This document shows positions 23,901 through 38,900 of a DNA stretch of 64,000 nucleotides, piece after piece. Position numbers and translations under genes: made by a program. The notes beneath the pieces were generated by a model that saw only the letters and a program-made list of their open reading frames with translations, did not search any database and had not been told where the DNA came from. Positions within the stretch are counted from its first letter, which is position 1, and each line of letters begins with the position of its first letter. The stretch spans positions 191,772,962 through 191,836,961 of the forward strand of contig OY986438.1 in NCBI GenBank assembly GCA_963920525.1. Direction: 5' to 3'. Source of the stretch: Dichetophora obliterata (Eukaryota > Arthropoda > Insecta > Diptera > Sciomyzidae).

Positions 23901-26900
23901 CGAGGTGCTCACAGTTTGAGCAATAACAAATGCTATAAATACGATTTGTTGAATGTACGCTTAAACTGTGAATAGCCTAAATCTGTGCATACTTTCAGGC
24001 TGAACATTTTTGAGAACAGTGTATCTTGTAAAATTACTTTGCTGTCAAAAAATAATTACAATTTGAGAAATACTGTGTGCGGAGCAGTATGCTTGCCTGC
24101 TATTTATTAAGATATGCATACTTTCAGGCTGAACAGCTTGAGAGATATTGGACACGGAGCAGCATGCTTGCCTTTTATATATTAAGATTGATGTTGGAAC
24201 TGTTTGAAAATTATGTACATTGTAACTTAATGTATTTTCATTAAAAATTTTGGAACATAAGAGAAATATGAATACAATTTATGTTATCATCATTTCTGTG
24301 TCCAGAAGCAATAATAGCTTAAGTCCATTTAAGACAGAACTGGGTTATTGATGTAGCTGTGTTCCACGCTACTAATCGTATAAACACACCAAATCTGCAG
24401 CTTCTAGCATGACTTTAGCCAAAGTTATGGCACAAAAACAAAATACCCTTTCATATAACTTACAGTGATGTGCAAATAAATAAGGACACCTGTATTTTTA
24501 TATACAAAGCTGCATGAATCATATACAAGGTGCCCCAGATATAGCACTTATTCTCTCAGTTGGTGATTCTCCTTGATGAGGCGTGAGCATAATGTGAAAA
24601 CTTGAAAATGTGTGTCATAACGTCTTACTCTATATATCATTTATCTCTTAGCCGATCTCCAAAGTCAATAGCATCTTGAAAGAGAAACAATAATACCTTC
24701 AAACAGGGACCGAAAATAACTGTTATTTTACAATTTTCAAATGAAAAAGGCATAACGAAAAAGTTGCCGGTGCACTTTTTTAAATAAACCATTATAATCG
24801 TAATAGTATCAGCTTCGAGAATATTAAACGCCTTTTTAAATTTTCGACTGTTACTATAAAAATTAAATTTAACTGTTGAAATATCGAACACTGTGCATTG
24901 ATTTGAAGGCAGGGACCGTACCGGTTATGGTTTTTATCAACAAAATCAGATGTTAACAGTAATCATTTATCTTTTATTTTTTCCGACAAAAATTCTAGTT
25001 ATTTTATGCCTATTATTTTTCCGGCAAAAATAACTGTTACTTTTGACTTATTTTTTAGGTCAAAAATAACAGTTATTTTGTGCCTTTTATTTTTTCGGTC
25101 AGAAATCTCAGGCAATTTGTATTTTTTCAAAAACCACTTGACTATATAAAATACTATTAAGATTTAGAAAGTGTTATAGCTCAAAATGTGCGCGCTGCTG
25201 AGACAATGAAAATGGCATTAAACTTTTTTTTGTCGTTCAAGCGGCCTTTAAAAAAATTCTAATTGCCTGATATTTTTGACCGAAAAAATAAAAGGCACAT
25301 AATAACTGTTATTTTTGACCTAAAAAATAAAAGTCAAAAGTAACTGTTATTTTTGCCGGAAAAATAAAAGGCATAAAATATCTAGAATTTTTGTAGGAAA
25401 AAATAAAAGTTAAATGATTACTGTTAACATCTGATTTTTTTGATAAAAACCATAACCGGTACGGTCCCTGCCTTCAAATCAATGCACAGTGTTCGATATT
25501 TCAAGTTTACGGGGACAAAATCCTGCAACTTCCAAACCACTTATGTAACGGAAACAAATTTAATGCACATAAGATTCATATGCAAGAGCAATACCGGTAC
25601 CAAATGATGGCTTACAATAAGCTTCATTTGCATTTGTAGAGTAAGCCAACCAACTCCAGCGACAAAACTATGGATGCTGAAATTTAAATTTTCAAGAACC
25701 GCTCGAGGGAAAATAAAATCAGTTGTTGGCTGAAGTTCGAACTTTAAAATCTTTCTAGGCGGTTCGAATTAGAAAGGTTTTTTCAGTATGCATGTGTATG
25801 TAATTCTTGTTGGCTGCACTGTTATCATCACTACCATCATCTACAACTGCTTTTAAAACTTTTAAAATTTTTTATTTCGTTTGCTGCTGCTAAGACTTAT
25901 CAAACAGTCGCAGTCACATCAAAAGCAAAAAAAAAATATCTGATAGACTGCGAAGCACTTTAGCAGTCGACAGTTTCAGCAGTTTTTGCCTTGATTGACT
26001 GAAACTGTGAACAAAATCGAAAGTCGAAGCAACAGCAACTGTTCAACTTTTGAAAGTCGAAGCAGCATTAGCTTTTCAACAGTCATAACAGACTGTTTTG
26101 ATTTTATGCTTTGTGCTGCTAAGTTTGTTTGATCGCTTTCGTGCCAATTTGTTTTCAACTATGTAATTTTTTATAATAGGGTTGCCACCTAATATGTATT
26201 TTTAAAAGTTTTAAACATAATTTAACAGTGTTAGTGGGTCGCTGATTTCGAATCTGAAGTCAGAATTTTAAATTTAAAAATGGTGGATAGTGCTGCCACC
26301 TTAATTTTTTAATTTTTACGAATTCGGGGCTGGCGCGTACTAAAGGGTAAAAATGGGTCGCTGAATCCGAATCCGTTGTCAGAATTTCAAAATTATAAAA
26401 TTTTTAAATAACAGGGTTGCCACCTACTAATATGCATTTTCAGGAGTTTACATATAATTTATCAGCGTTAGGGGGTCGCTGATTTCGAATCTGAAGCCAG
26501 AATTTTAAAATTCAAGACGCTGGATGGGGTATTGCCACCATAATTTTTTTTTATTTTTATGAATTATGCTAGGCAAGCTGGTTTGGTGAGCATTTTTGTT
26601 GTTGGTGTCTTACCTTAGAAAATAATTTTTTCTCTTGCATGTAATGTTATCATTGAAAAACGAAACAGATTGGCTCCAAAAATACGAGATGCTATTCTGA
26701 CCCTAAATTCTATTTTTGAAAATGAAAAATACTAAAAATAAAATACTATACTTATAAATACTTGTTTATGTTTTCTTTTTATTGGTTGTGACTTTGACTT
26801 GAAAAGAACATATTAAAGTTTGACTCTCTGTGGGTGTTTGAGCCCCGAAAATCACCCCTTGGCTACGGCCTTGATCTAAGGCAAATGGTGCTCAGTAGGT

Positions 26901-29900
26901 TTCTTTATGTAAGAAAACTAAAAAAAATACTAATATTTTTAACAAGGTTAATTAAAAAAATTAATAAATGTCACGAGAATTGTCCAAACATAAATTTTTT
27001 TTATTTTTGTAACAGAAATTTTTTTTAACCCTCAAGCAATACCAAATTATAGTTTTTAAAAAAAATTGCCAGACCATTTTTGATATTTTCGCAGTTTTAA
27101 GTTAAATACTCAAATTCTTTCGCATCAGTCGCGAAATTTTTTAACTTTTTGAATATTATTTAATATTTCTTGATTATAACTTAAATATATACTAAAAACT
27201 TTGCCATTTAAACCAAATTTTGAGCCCAAATAAAACAAAAAAGTTAAAAAGCTATGTGAGTAAAACCCATTTCCTGGTGAATAAAATTATTGTATGAAGG
27301 ATTCGTCCTTGTTCTGATAATCAATAAACTTTATAAAATTAATTGGTTGAAGTTCAGTTAAATGCTTTTTTTAAAAAATTGAAATTTATTGCAGAGGGAT
27401 TTTAAAAGTAAGATGCTTAATGGATTAAGAATAAAAATGTATGTCTTTAGAAATGTATGGTATCATTTAAGACCAAGAATCGTCTTATCATCAACGGTGA
27501 TTGGTTAGAAACGATGACACTCGAAAAATAAAAAAAAACTTTGCGACTCGAAAGAAGATAAAAATGAAATTTCAGAAAAAAGTGGCGTAATTTTTTAACA
27601 GACCGCCATTATTTTTTAAAATCAAACTTTTGGTGAATATGGTTTCTCCAAAAAATATTCTGCATTCAAAAATACTCGCAAATTTTAAGTTTGCATAATT
27701 CTTTTTACAATTGTTGATGAAAAACCCTACGTAAAAGTATTATGATCTGTCGCCTTTTTTATATAAAACAACCTACTGATTTGCACTTGCCTGAGCTTTG
27801 AAAAATCTGTGTGGCAGGGCTTAAGTTAAGACATCAACCAACACATTCTTATCCAAAGTTTTTGTGAACATGCTAATTTTGGGTAATTTTTGAGCTCCTC
27901 TAAAAAAACAAATCTGTTGATGCGTTTTTTTTGGCAGGGGATGTAGAAGATATTAAAGTTCACGATATCATAGGTTTTATTACAATAGAATCCAAAAGCC
28001 TTTCCATACTAATATTCTCCACATTTTTTACCTTTCAGAAATGTTCAACAAAACTTTTACAAATATGATGTACAATCTTAACATCTCAATTTCAATACTT
28101 AAATTCAACTTCCGCTCTTATGATATTATTTTATTTATTATAATTTTTATGCTCTTTGATGTGTTTTATGCTTATTATCAGAGGTAAACTTAGTACTCGT
28201 ACTTACAATCCTCATCCCAAACTTTTAACAATGTGTGAATTTATATTTTAAGTGTTTTATTTTTATCAAATAGCCGCAAAACATGACTGAGTGTTTTTTA
28301 TAAATTCACAAAAAAGCCAACCAAAGTTATTTTCATTAATTTATTTAAAGAAATATTTTTTGTTTGTTTATTTTTCAACAATAAAAGTATTTTTATTGTA
28401 TCTCGTTTTCCATTTAGCCTTCAGCTATTTAATCTGTAAATTTTTTATTGTTATTTTTGACCAACAGTTGCTTGGAAACACCCACTCCAGGGGTTGAAAT
28501 GGAGGTTGTTCTGGGCTGGGCACATAATTGTTAAGCTAATTTATAGTTCATTATAGAAAATAGCAAAAAACAAAATTATATATGAAGGCCATAAAGGTTC
28601 AGCATTTTAGCTATAAATGTATGGCAAAAGAGGAAGTTAGTGCTTCAGCAGCCAAGAGGGCAGAAGGCAACAGTGCAAATGAAGCTAAGTCCTGATAACA
28701 AGCATAAAATTCATCAAAGAGCATAATCATCGTAATAGAAGAAATAACATCATAAGAGCGGATGTGAAAAATAACTGTATTATACATACAAATACGATTT
28801 ACAGAATTCTTGTATGTTTTTTTGCTATTTCGTCCTTTAGATTTGCGAGCTATGCACGAAAGCAAATTAAACAAAACTTAATGCATATTGAATCTTTCAT
28901 AAAAATTAAACATTTTTCGTGATTTGTTTTCGATTTGTATTGCAATTTGTTGCTGATAATTGCATTTTAATTCGAACTTTGAAGGTCTATGCCTCACTAG
29001 GCATATGTCCATTGTTATAGAAAAAGCTTTTTTATGGAGTTTAAGGTGTCTTTGAGCAGCACCGTGTGAAGTAATATCGCACTTTAAACAGATAAAAATT
29101 AATGAGCACAGATTAAGGACAAAGATTTTGAACAAAGAGTATATAGTTTATGTTTATTCAATAAATATATTCAATATGTTACTTCAAATTTGAAGGCGAC
29201 ATTTTATAAAAAAATACAATATTAGTGGTAGAATAGTTAAAACAAAGACACTGAAATTTCTAAATATTGGTTATTAGAATTCGTTAATTAAACTCATAGT
29301 TACAAATCCGAACTTTGTTTCATCCGTAACATCGGGATTTTCATATAATTGAGCGCATATATCTACTGTTCAGGTTGTTTAGGTACAGAAGGCACAAAGT
29401 TTTCAAATATTTTTTCTACTAACGGTATCATTTAGCACTACTAAACTGATATAGCTATAGTGAAGCCGGTATTATGTTATAAAAACAAATTGACTCCTAT
29501 GAAATCTAGACTCTCAAAAATAAAAATCAAATGCAGTTTTTAATAAAACTTGTTACCACGAAGTTGCCTTACTATTCCGTAAACTTAATATCTTGAGTAT
29601 TATTAAAGTCAAAATTTTAAAATCCGAATCCGCTGTCAGAATTTCAAAATTATGTAATATTTTAATAATAAGGTTGCCACCTTATAATATGTATTTTTAA
29701 GAATTTTAAACATAATTTAACAGTATGTCACTGATTTCGAATCTGAAGTCAGAATTTTAAAGTTAAATATGGTTAATAGGGTTGCCACCTTAATTTTTTA
29801 TTTTTACGAATTCGGTGCTGGTGCGAAAAGTAGGTAAAAAGGGGTCACTGAATCCGAATCCGTTGCCAGAATTTCAAAATTTTGTAATTTTTGTATAATA

Positions 29901-32900
29901 GGGTTGCCTATATATCAGGCACTTTTTTCAATTAAATAAAAATCAATTTTCAACAGCTATAATTTTTTTTCCGAATTTTATTTTGTTTATTTTTTTGCTC
30001 AAGACTATGTCACCATTATTAAATTTTTGGGAATTTTTTTCGTAAAAATACTCAAGCTCAAAATTTTCAAAACGGTACACTTTTAGGAAAAACTTTCATA
30101 ATGACCAGGTTCTTCAACGTAATCGCATCTTTTTTTGTTACAATATTAGTCATAGTTTCCACCACATTTTATTAAAATACTGTCATATTTTAATTTTTGC
30201 AAGTTTTTTTTATAAAATCAAAAAAATCTTGTTTTTTCGTATATTCCATTTACTTGAGCGATCTTTAAGGGAGTATTCCTGGTTGGAAGGCTGTTTTTGG
30301 ACCCTTTTTGAAAAACTTCTCATTTGAAAACGCAAAGAGTTATTTAAATTCTGTTTTTTTTTTATTGTATTGAGAACATATTAAATTTCCTTTGTACGAG
30401 GGCTGTTCAAAAAGTTGTCGGCCTTTAAAGTTGGGCGTCGAAAAAAAGGTATGCTGCTTGCGGCCCGGATAACTCAACTTCGGATCATCTGAAATAGAAA
30501 AAGTAAACGGCGTTAGATTCAGTACAGATGTAATTCTGATCTCTACCTCAATCATAATTTTTCGATTATTTTTTACAAAATGGCGGTCATTGAAAAATGA
30601 AAAACCCATTTCATCGTTTTTGTTGTTTAGTGTAAAAAAAGTAGTAAAAAATAATATGAATTAAATTGCGAGCTTTAGATCAAGTAAGTTTTTAAGAAGA
30701 CAACAACAACAGCAAAAACTCTGTATAGAGTCAATCACTTAGCTGACTAGACAGTCTGTTTCGGAAATCGCTACATTTTCCTCATCAGTAGTCTTTGAGT
30801 GATTAAGCTGTGATCAACTCACTGTAAAAATTAGTATATGACTTCGCAGATTTAGGAATTCATTCTTTTGAATTGTTTGGCTGCTAATCATATGACATAT
30901 GACATGTCTACTCAGTTAAGTGATTGACTCTACCGGTGTGAAGTTAGCCCAAAATCTTTATTACAAATTTTTTAAATCAGCCCAACTTTTGAATTCGCCG
31001 TAAACGCGACCCAAACATTTTAATTCGCCGCAACGCATATAAAGTGGCAAAAACTAGATAAATAATTTTTTTAAAAGAAAATAATTAAGAAAATACGTAA
31101 AATAATGCAAAAATACAACCTATATAGTAAAATTTGGGCTGAAGTGCAAAAAAGAAATATTTTTGACTTTTTTGCACCTCAGCCCAAATTAAGGTACCAA
31201 GGACGATAGAGCGGGACTTAAGCATAGTGCCGTTCTATTAAGAACATAAAAGTACATTTTTGAACAAAAATGTAGAGTGGAACCTTTTTGCCTTCTATAG
31301 GTTTTTCGTTTTAAAAATAATTTTTTTTTCTAAACTGATATTTTTACTTCAAGTCCATTTTACGGTATAAAGGACGATAGATAGCAATTTTGGGATTAAA
31401 GACTAAAATCATAAGTTAGTCATCAGCTATCATATATCTCAAATCCAGGGTGGAACTATTTGGTTTGGGGCTAGTTTTGCGGTGTGGAATTCTTACTCTT
31501 ATACAAAAATCATGAGTTTTTGCACTTAAGCCCAAATTTAGGTACCAAGGACGATAGAGCGGAACTTGAGCATAGTGCCGTCCGATTAAACACATAAAAA
31601 TACATTTTTGAACAAAAATGTAGAGTGGAACCGTTTTGGCTTCTATAGTTTTTTTCGGTTTAAAAACATTTTTTTTTCTTTTTGAACAGAGCTTTTTACT
31701 TCAAGACTATTTTACGGTATGAAGGACGATATATAGCAATTTTAAGATTAAGGTCTAATATAATCACTTTGCTATCTGTTATCACATATCAAAAATTCAA
31801 GATGGAAATTTTTGTTTTAGGGCAAGTTTTGGGGTGTAGAGTTCTTACTTTCATAAAAAAATCACGATTTTTTTGCATTTCAGCCCAAATTAATGTACCA
31901 AAGACGATAGAGCGGGACTTAAGCATAGTGCCGTTCTATTAAGCACATAAAAGTACATTTTTGAACAAAAATGTATAGTGGAACCTTTTTGCCTTCTATA
32001 GGTTTTTCGTTTTAAAAAAATTTTTTTTTTCTAAACTGATTTTTTTTACTTCAAGTCCATTTTACGGTATAAAGGATGATAGATAGCAATTTTGGGATTA
32101 AGGACTAAAATCATTAGTTAGTCATCAGCTATCATATATCTCAAATACAAGGTGGAAATATTTGGTTTGGGGCTAGTATTGCGGTGTGGAATTCTTACTT
32201 TTATACAAAAATCATGAGTTTTTGCACTTAAGCCCAAATTTAGGTACCAAGGACGATAGAGCGGGAATTGAGCACAGTGCCATTCGATTTGGTACACAAA
32301 AATACATTTCTGCCTAAAAATGCAGGACGGAACCTTTTAATTTTCCATATTTTTTTGTTTTTAGAAAAAATTTTTTTTTACCTTAACAAGTTTTTTAGTT
32401 CGAAGCTGTATATACCAATACCCAAAAAAAAGCAGAGTAAATAAAGTCATATTCGGAGTCAATTTAACTCTTTTCGTGCATGATACGAAGGGTGCCTTTT
32501 ATATTTCGGGATTAGAGAACAAAAACAAATATTAATCATCGAAAATCACTTTATTGTTTTTCAAAATATTCTCCATGAAGATCTATACACTTTTGCATGC
32601 GTTTGAACCAATTGTCGAAGCACTTTTGCCACTCTGATTGAGGTATCTCCAAAACATGCATTCTGAATGCCGCAACCGCTTCTTGTTGTTCTAGTGGTAC
32701 GGTTGCGACATGTCCATATTTTTCGAAAAAACAGGCGACCATTTGCTTGGAAGTGCTTCGTGCGCGAACAACTTTTGTTGGATTTGGCTCATCTTGAAAC
32801 ACCCATACAGTCGACTGCTGTTTACTTTCGGGCTCATACACGTAAATCCACGATTCATCACCTGTCACGATGTCATAGACGTGTTTCGAAGCACCGCGAT

Positions 32901-35900
32901 CGTATTTTTTGAGCATTTCCTTCGACCAATCGACACGAGCCTTTTTTTGAGCGATTGACAAATTGTGTGGGATCCAACGCGAACAAATTTTTTTGACAAT
33001 CAAATGTTTATGCAATATTGAATGTATGCTGGTCCCACTTATGCCTAAGGTTGCCTCAATCTCACGATAGGTAACATGGCGATCTTGCAATATCAGTTCA
33101 CGCACAGCATCAATGGTTTTCGGAACAACAGCTGATTTCGGACGACCTTCACGAAATTCGTCTTGGAGTGAACTACGACCACGATTGAATTCACCATACC
33201 ATCGATAAACACTGGTCCTTGATGGAGCTTCATCGCCAAAAATTGAATTAAGTTCATCCATGCACTGTTGCTGTGTTAATCCACGTCGAAAGTTGTAAAA
33301 AATAATCGCACGAAAATGTTCACGATTTAATTCCATTTTTGGACCGAGATGAATCTTTTAAGGTACTATAAACAACACAAATAGCGCTCGTATGTCAAAA
33401 CGTTCTGAGTACGTATAAGCCAACAAATGTCAAACTTTGCGATAGAGCTTTCAATTGACAGATTGCAACACCAGGGTTGCCAAATCCCGAAATATAAAAG
33501 GCACCCCTCGTATTTTGCCAAAGCTGTAAAAACTATATTTAACTCCGTTTGTGTGTTCAATTAACTTCAAAAATTGGATTTGTTTTAAAAGTCGTACTGA
33601 CTCCGTTTTGAGTTGTTCTAAGGTTGAGAAATTGAGAATTTTTAAATTTTGAGTTCACTCAAAAAAAAATCTAGAATCAACTCATTTAAATGTAGCATGG
33701 AGCTTTAAAAATAAACAAACTCACCCACAAAAGAGTCAAATAAAGAACCTGTAATTTCTTTTGTATTTAATTATTTTTATTAATTTCTTATTTCAATTGA
33801 ATACAAAGGAAATTAAATACATGGTTAACGCCGAAAACAGAATCTCTTCTCAATACTCACAGAGCAGCTTATCCACGATTTGGCAATTTTGAATCTCTAT
33901 AATTTCTTATAAAACAAAACTTTTTACTTTTGAGCTTAAATTGCGCTCAACTCTCAAAATTTGTTTCAAAGGTGTTTCATTTCTTTGATTTTAAGGGGAA
34001 TTTTTAAAAAGGGATTTTTGTATATAGCATATTTGAAAAAAGGGATAAATATTTGCATTGATTTTACAATTGATTGCTGTAGTTTTGTTCGTTGAATGAG
34101 GGAAAAGATATTTTTTAAGCATTTATCAAAATGTAGTAAGGATTAAACAACAGGGTGAACACTAGGTTTATGACAGTTTTTTTAAAAGATGAGTTAGTTG
34201 TGTTCCTATACTAATGCAAAAATGGACGTGGCATTTAATTTAATATGCTTAATTCCGATATACATTGATGCTAGAATAATTAAATTTGGTACAAAAATAG
34301 GTAGAATATTTTCAAGGCGATTTGTGTAAAGTGTGCAGGGTTGCCTTAATGTCGTGATACATACATAAAAAATTTGTTTATTGGTGTCTAGTGTAGTTTC
34401 GTAAATAAAATATGGTAATATGAGACTTTACTATGTTACCTTGACTATGCTATCTTGACTTTTATTAAAACAACAGTTGTATACCAAATTTAAGAAAATT
34501 GTTTAGTTTACCAAAATTTTCTATAAAAAATACATCGCAGGTTAAAAAAAAAATTGTAGGATAGTGTGTGTACAGTACAGAAGAAAAACTTCTTAATATA
34601 AGGAATAAGATAGATTTTTGTAAAAAAAAGAGAGAAAGAAAGAGATGCATCCCAATCGAAATACAATACAAAATTTTCATAAAAAATATTCTGTTTATTT
34701 AATATTTTCATGTCATTGGTGAGTGCTTCATTTAGTAATACTGGTCTTAATGGTTAGCGATGTATGCGGAATATGTTCGTGATTTGAGTCCCCATATGGG
34801 AGTCCCCATACCAAAAACAAAAAATTAAAAAAATAGCTTTTATAATTCATATCAAAACATCTATGACCCTTAGGGAGGACAAATACATGAGCTAGTCCTA
34901 TTAATTTTTCCCCTTAACACTTCTTTTGAACTCACCTTTTCTCTATCTGCCACCATTCTGGTGATTCCCATACAAAAAACACAAAATGAAACAATGTTTA
35001 TTATAATTAATATAAAAAAAAATCTATGACCGTTAGAGCTTCTAATGTCTGGTCCCACTGATTTTTTCATTGAACATTTCTTCTAAGCACACCAGCACTC
35101 TATCTACCACAATTCTGGGGGTCCCCATACAAAAAAATATCTTTGCTTGTGTACACAATTTTTCGTGACTAGTTAAAAAAAAACTTTCGTGACGAGACTC
35201 GAAAAATTTCACCCTCTATATCAAATAACCGCATAAGAAGTTTCACTTCGATAAAGATATACGAAAACATATAACTCGCAATAGTAAAAACGGCTTTTTT
35301 TATTATTATGCAACACTTAATTCTTACAGCACACTTGATTTGCATGTACAAATATTTGAGTACTTTCTCTTCATTCAAAGTAAAACGAGCAAACGAAAAT
35401 ATTTGCTCGAGCAGACTCTGTTTCGTGCTAAACATAACTCCGTTTCAGCTTTAAAAAACGTTCTTCATAGATGGTTGCAATAAGTTTTAATGGAGTTAAA
35501 AGGACAAATGTTCGAAGAAGATGCAGAGTTAATTTGAAACTGCTTTTAATTTACTCCAAGCTTTGAAAATGAGTTGTCAAGCAAAAAAAGTTTAATATTA
35601 AAAAAAAAAAAATTTGATGCAATTCATTTTGCGTTTTACGGCGACAAAATGTTTTTAACTTCTCAAAAACTCTTTTGACTCATGAAAAAACTTGGTTTAA
35701 CTCCGCACATTTTTTTCGGTGAAGGAGACGATTGATAGCAATTTGGAGAAGAGATGACAAATTTATCAATTAAATATACATTTTTGCTAAAAAATGTATG
35801 TTTAACTCAATTTTGTGACTGCGGCGAATTCAATATTTTTATATGTTTTGCGGCGAATTCGACAAAAACTTGGACTGAAGATTTTGGGCTGGAAAGAGAT

Positions 35901-38900
35901 CTTCACAGAAGTTTGACTGTATACAGAGTTGTTGTTGTTGTCGCTGCCTTCTTAAAACGTACTTGATCTAAAGCTCGCAGTTTAATTCATGTTTTAATTT
36001 AATACATCATTAAACTAATTAAATAGTAAAAAATTGTTTGAAATTGTGATTGAAATGAAAAATTTGAGCATGCAGTTTTAGAAATTTCGCGTCGATTGCA
36101 ATTGATTCCATCAAAATCGGTTGAGTAGAACCGGAGAAAAGTGACTTCGAAGCTTAAAAACGTGATTTCGAAAAAACTCTAAGAAAATTTTAGGCAATAT
36201 AACATTTTTTTTTTGTGAAATACTTACATTTATCAATCTGCAATGCCAGCCCCATAAATAACTGCTTCCTCTTCTTAAAAAAATGAGGACTCAGCGGCTC
36301 TTTGTGCTCTTCGGGCAGTTCTACCTTCTTTTGATGCGGCGAATTCCATACGGCGATGATTTTTTAAACTCGATTTTTCCTTCACATTTGACACATATCA
36401 CCAGATTAGCAATCGCCGAGAAAACTGTATAAAACTCCAAAATGCAATTCTCCATTTTGTTGTCAATGCTTACGTCTTCATTTTCATTATTTTTAAATTT
36501 TTTTGAGGTGATCGATTTTAAAAAAAAGACACTTGGAAACAAGCTCCACCTTAATGTATATATTCGCATGCCCTTGCATTGTCTTTGCATATAAAACACT
36601 GCGTACCTGCCAGGCATGAATACAAGGGGTATAAATGGGGTAACTACCCCCCAAGAACTTTTAAATACTTCACTTTTTAATATTTTATTTGATGTTAATA
36701 ATTGTGCCCACAGCTTAAGCGTACTTTTATGTATACATATGCGATTCTAAAGGCGTTTTTTGAAAGAATACTACAAAAAAATGTTCAGAGGTATTGATAT
36801 AAAGTTTTTTTATTGATTTCAACAATTGAAGCATAATCGCGAATAACGTTGTAAACGACATTTTTGTAAGTGTTTTTTTTTGCGAATACCTGTGAGAATC
36901 ACTCTCTTATATTATATATAAACAGAACTGAGTAAGCAGTTGAGCAGTTTGGGGTATTTTTATCGCATACCAAAAAAAAAGTTAATAAAAATGAATAAAA
37001 GTGCTTGTAAAATGAATAAAAGTGAACAATTACAATTTTGTCGTTTACAGCGTTATTCGCGAGAGCGCTTCAATTATAATAGTACTTAAAAAAATTTGTT
37101 TTTTTTTTGTTTTGTGACGTCATTTGTGTGTACGTGGCGTTTTTATGAAGCGATGCGAGAAGAGTAAGACCATTTTGTTTGCAAAATAACATGATCTGTA
37201 ATCACCTGAAAAAAAAACAAAATATGTATACTTGGAAAGTAAACACTTACGCTGAGGAAGTGACTTCGAGTTTTTTAAAAAATTTTTATTTGTAAGAAAA
37301 TAACGCGTCTTTAAAGTTGATTGTTTAAAAAATGGCTGTAAATTTGAGTACATAACGAGCTGTAACTTTATTTTCAGGCTTATTTTTATAAAAGGGCGAA
37401 GTCACTACCTCGACGTAAGTGTTTGCTTTGCATATAATTATATTTTGTTTTTTTCAGATGATTACAGATCATGTTATTCTACAAGCAAAATATTCCTACT
37501 CTTCTCGCATCGCTTCATAAAAACGCCACGTACACACAAATGATTTATTTCGATTTATTTATTTAAATTAAGAATTAGTACAGTAAGATCTTAAATAGTC
37601 TTTTAGCGTACAACAGTTAAAAACGTTAATAGTCAACAGAAAACGATGACTACACAGTGTGTAATTTCTTAAGTCATGGCAAAATAACCATATACGGACA
37701 TCACTACGTGATAAAAGACAAAAAAAAAGACCCCTGTCTCCCAGTTTTGCCCAAAGTCCTCCAGGTTTTTTTAATGGGCCCCCAAAGATGTGGGGCCTCG
37801 GTGTCATTTTTGCAAAGCAATGATCATTTTCTCAAGCTCATATCTTGCAAACCGTTCGGAATTTTGATTTACTCTCTGAAGCAAAGTTGTAGCTCTTGTC
37901 ATAATGAACAAAAATTGTGAACATATAAAATAGAAAACTTCATCTTCAAGGTCAAAATCGCAAAAAACTTTAAAAAATGCAATTTTTTTTTGCCTTTTTT
38001 CCCCTGTTCAGGTCCATAGGTAGCGAGCCGTTCAAAATTCAAGGAAATAATCAACTACAAAAATGAACCTAAGATCTCAATACACAACTTTTTAGAACAT
38101 ATAAACTTCCTAGGAATGATTCTTAACACCGTTTAGGTTAGGTAGGTTGCGTTTAGGTAGCCGCAAAAGTGAAAAATTTCCCGAAATTTTTTTTTTTTTT
38201 TTTTTTTTTCTTTACTTCAACATTGAGATACTATAAAGCCTTCTCCCGTAAGTAAAAAGGCATGTTGCAGGTTTCATTGTTATACTATTACTGATTTTAT
38301 TAATCATAGTTCTTAGGTGGTATGGGTTGACACTTAGAGTTAGGGTTGTAACAAAGAGTAGTAGCATAGATTTTTAGTAATAATGATTCAGTGTTGTAGG
38401 GATTAGTAGTCTCAGCAGGAATGGCACTACAATACTATGCTATCTATTACAAAAATTATAAAAAAAATATTCGTATTATGTTTATAATGTTGATGGCTCT
38501 GGACTTGCAAATCGCACTCTCTTAAGTTGTGGATCCAAATCGTCGTCCGAATCTGACTCTGATTCAGAACTTATGGTGTCCACAGGCACGTTACTTCCAG
38601 ACTGCCCTCCATCATCAGCTTTTTCTTCTTCAGATACTTCATTAACATCATACAAGGTGATCTTGTGACTCTTCTGCTTGTGTGTGTGTGAATCTTGTGC
38701 TAATTGCATTGCCTGTGCTGCTGCGGTCGGTGCGTGATCGCGTGATACCTAAGCGCTACCTAAACGGTGTTAACCCTTGGACAAACACATGGTTCTGGCC
38801 AGGCATATTTCATTTTTGAGCGTTAATTAAACATACAAGACATTAAACATGACAAGAGCTACAATGTGAATTCAATGCAGATGTTTGCTTACAGGTAGTT

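Larger units (their letters stand above)
30640..36030. mobile_element. Large foldback composite (~5.4 kb)
   Basis: The left arm (about 30640-31040) contains 'gcgagctttagatcaagtaa', 'aagaagacaacaacaaca', 'agcccaaaatctt' and two 'gaattcgccg' motifs. The same blocks occur inverted in the right arm (about 35740-36030). The interior holds the 350-bp tandem array, a mariner and a repeat with 'tccccatac'. The 'gagctttagatcaagtaagttt' block also occurs in the foldback at 46587-47236. Confidence 0.55.

Noticed and set aside
28611..29135. Two minus-strand frames of about 85 codons
   Set aside because: No motifs. The first overlaps a diverged inverted repeat.
30395..30470. Mariner-like terminus 'cgagggctgttcaaaaagtt'
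   Set aside because: It resembles the start of some mariners, but no partner end or transposase follows, so it is not listed as an element.
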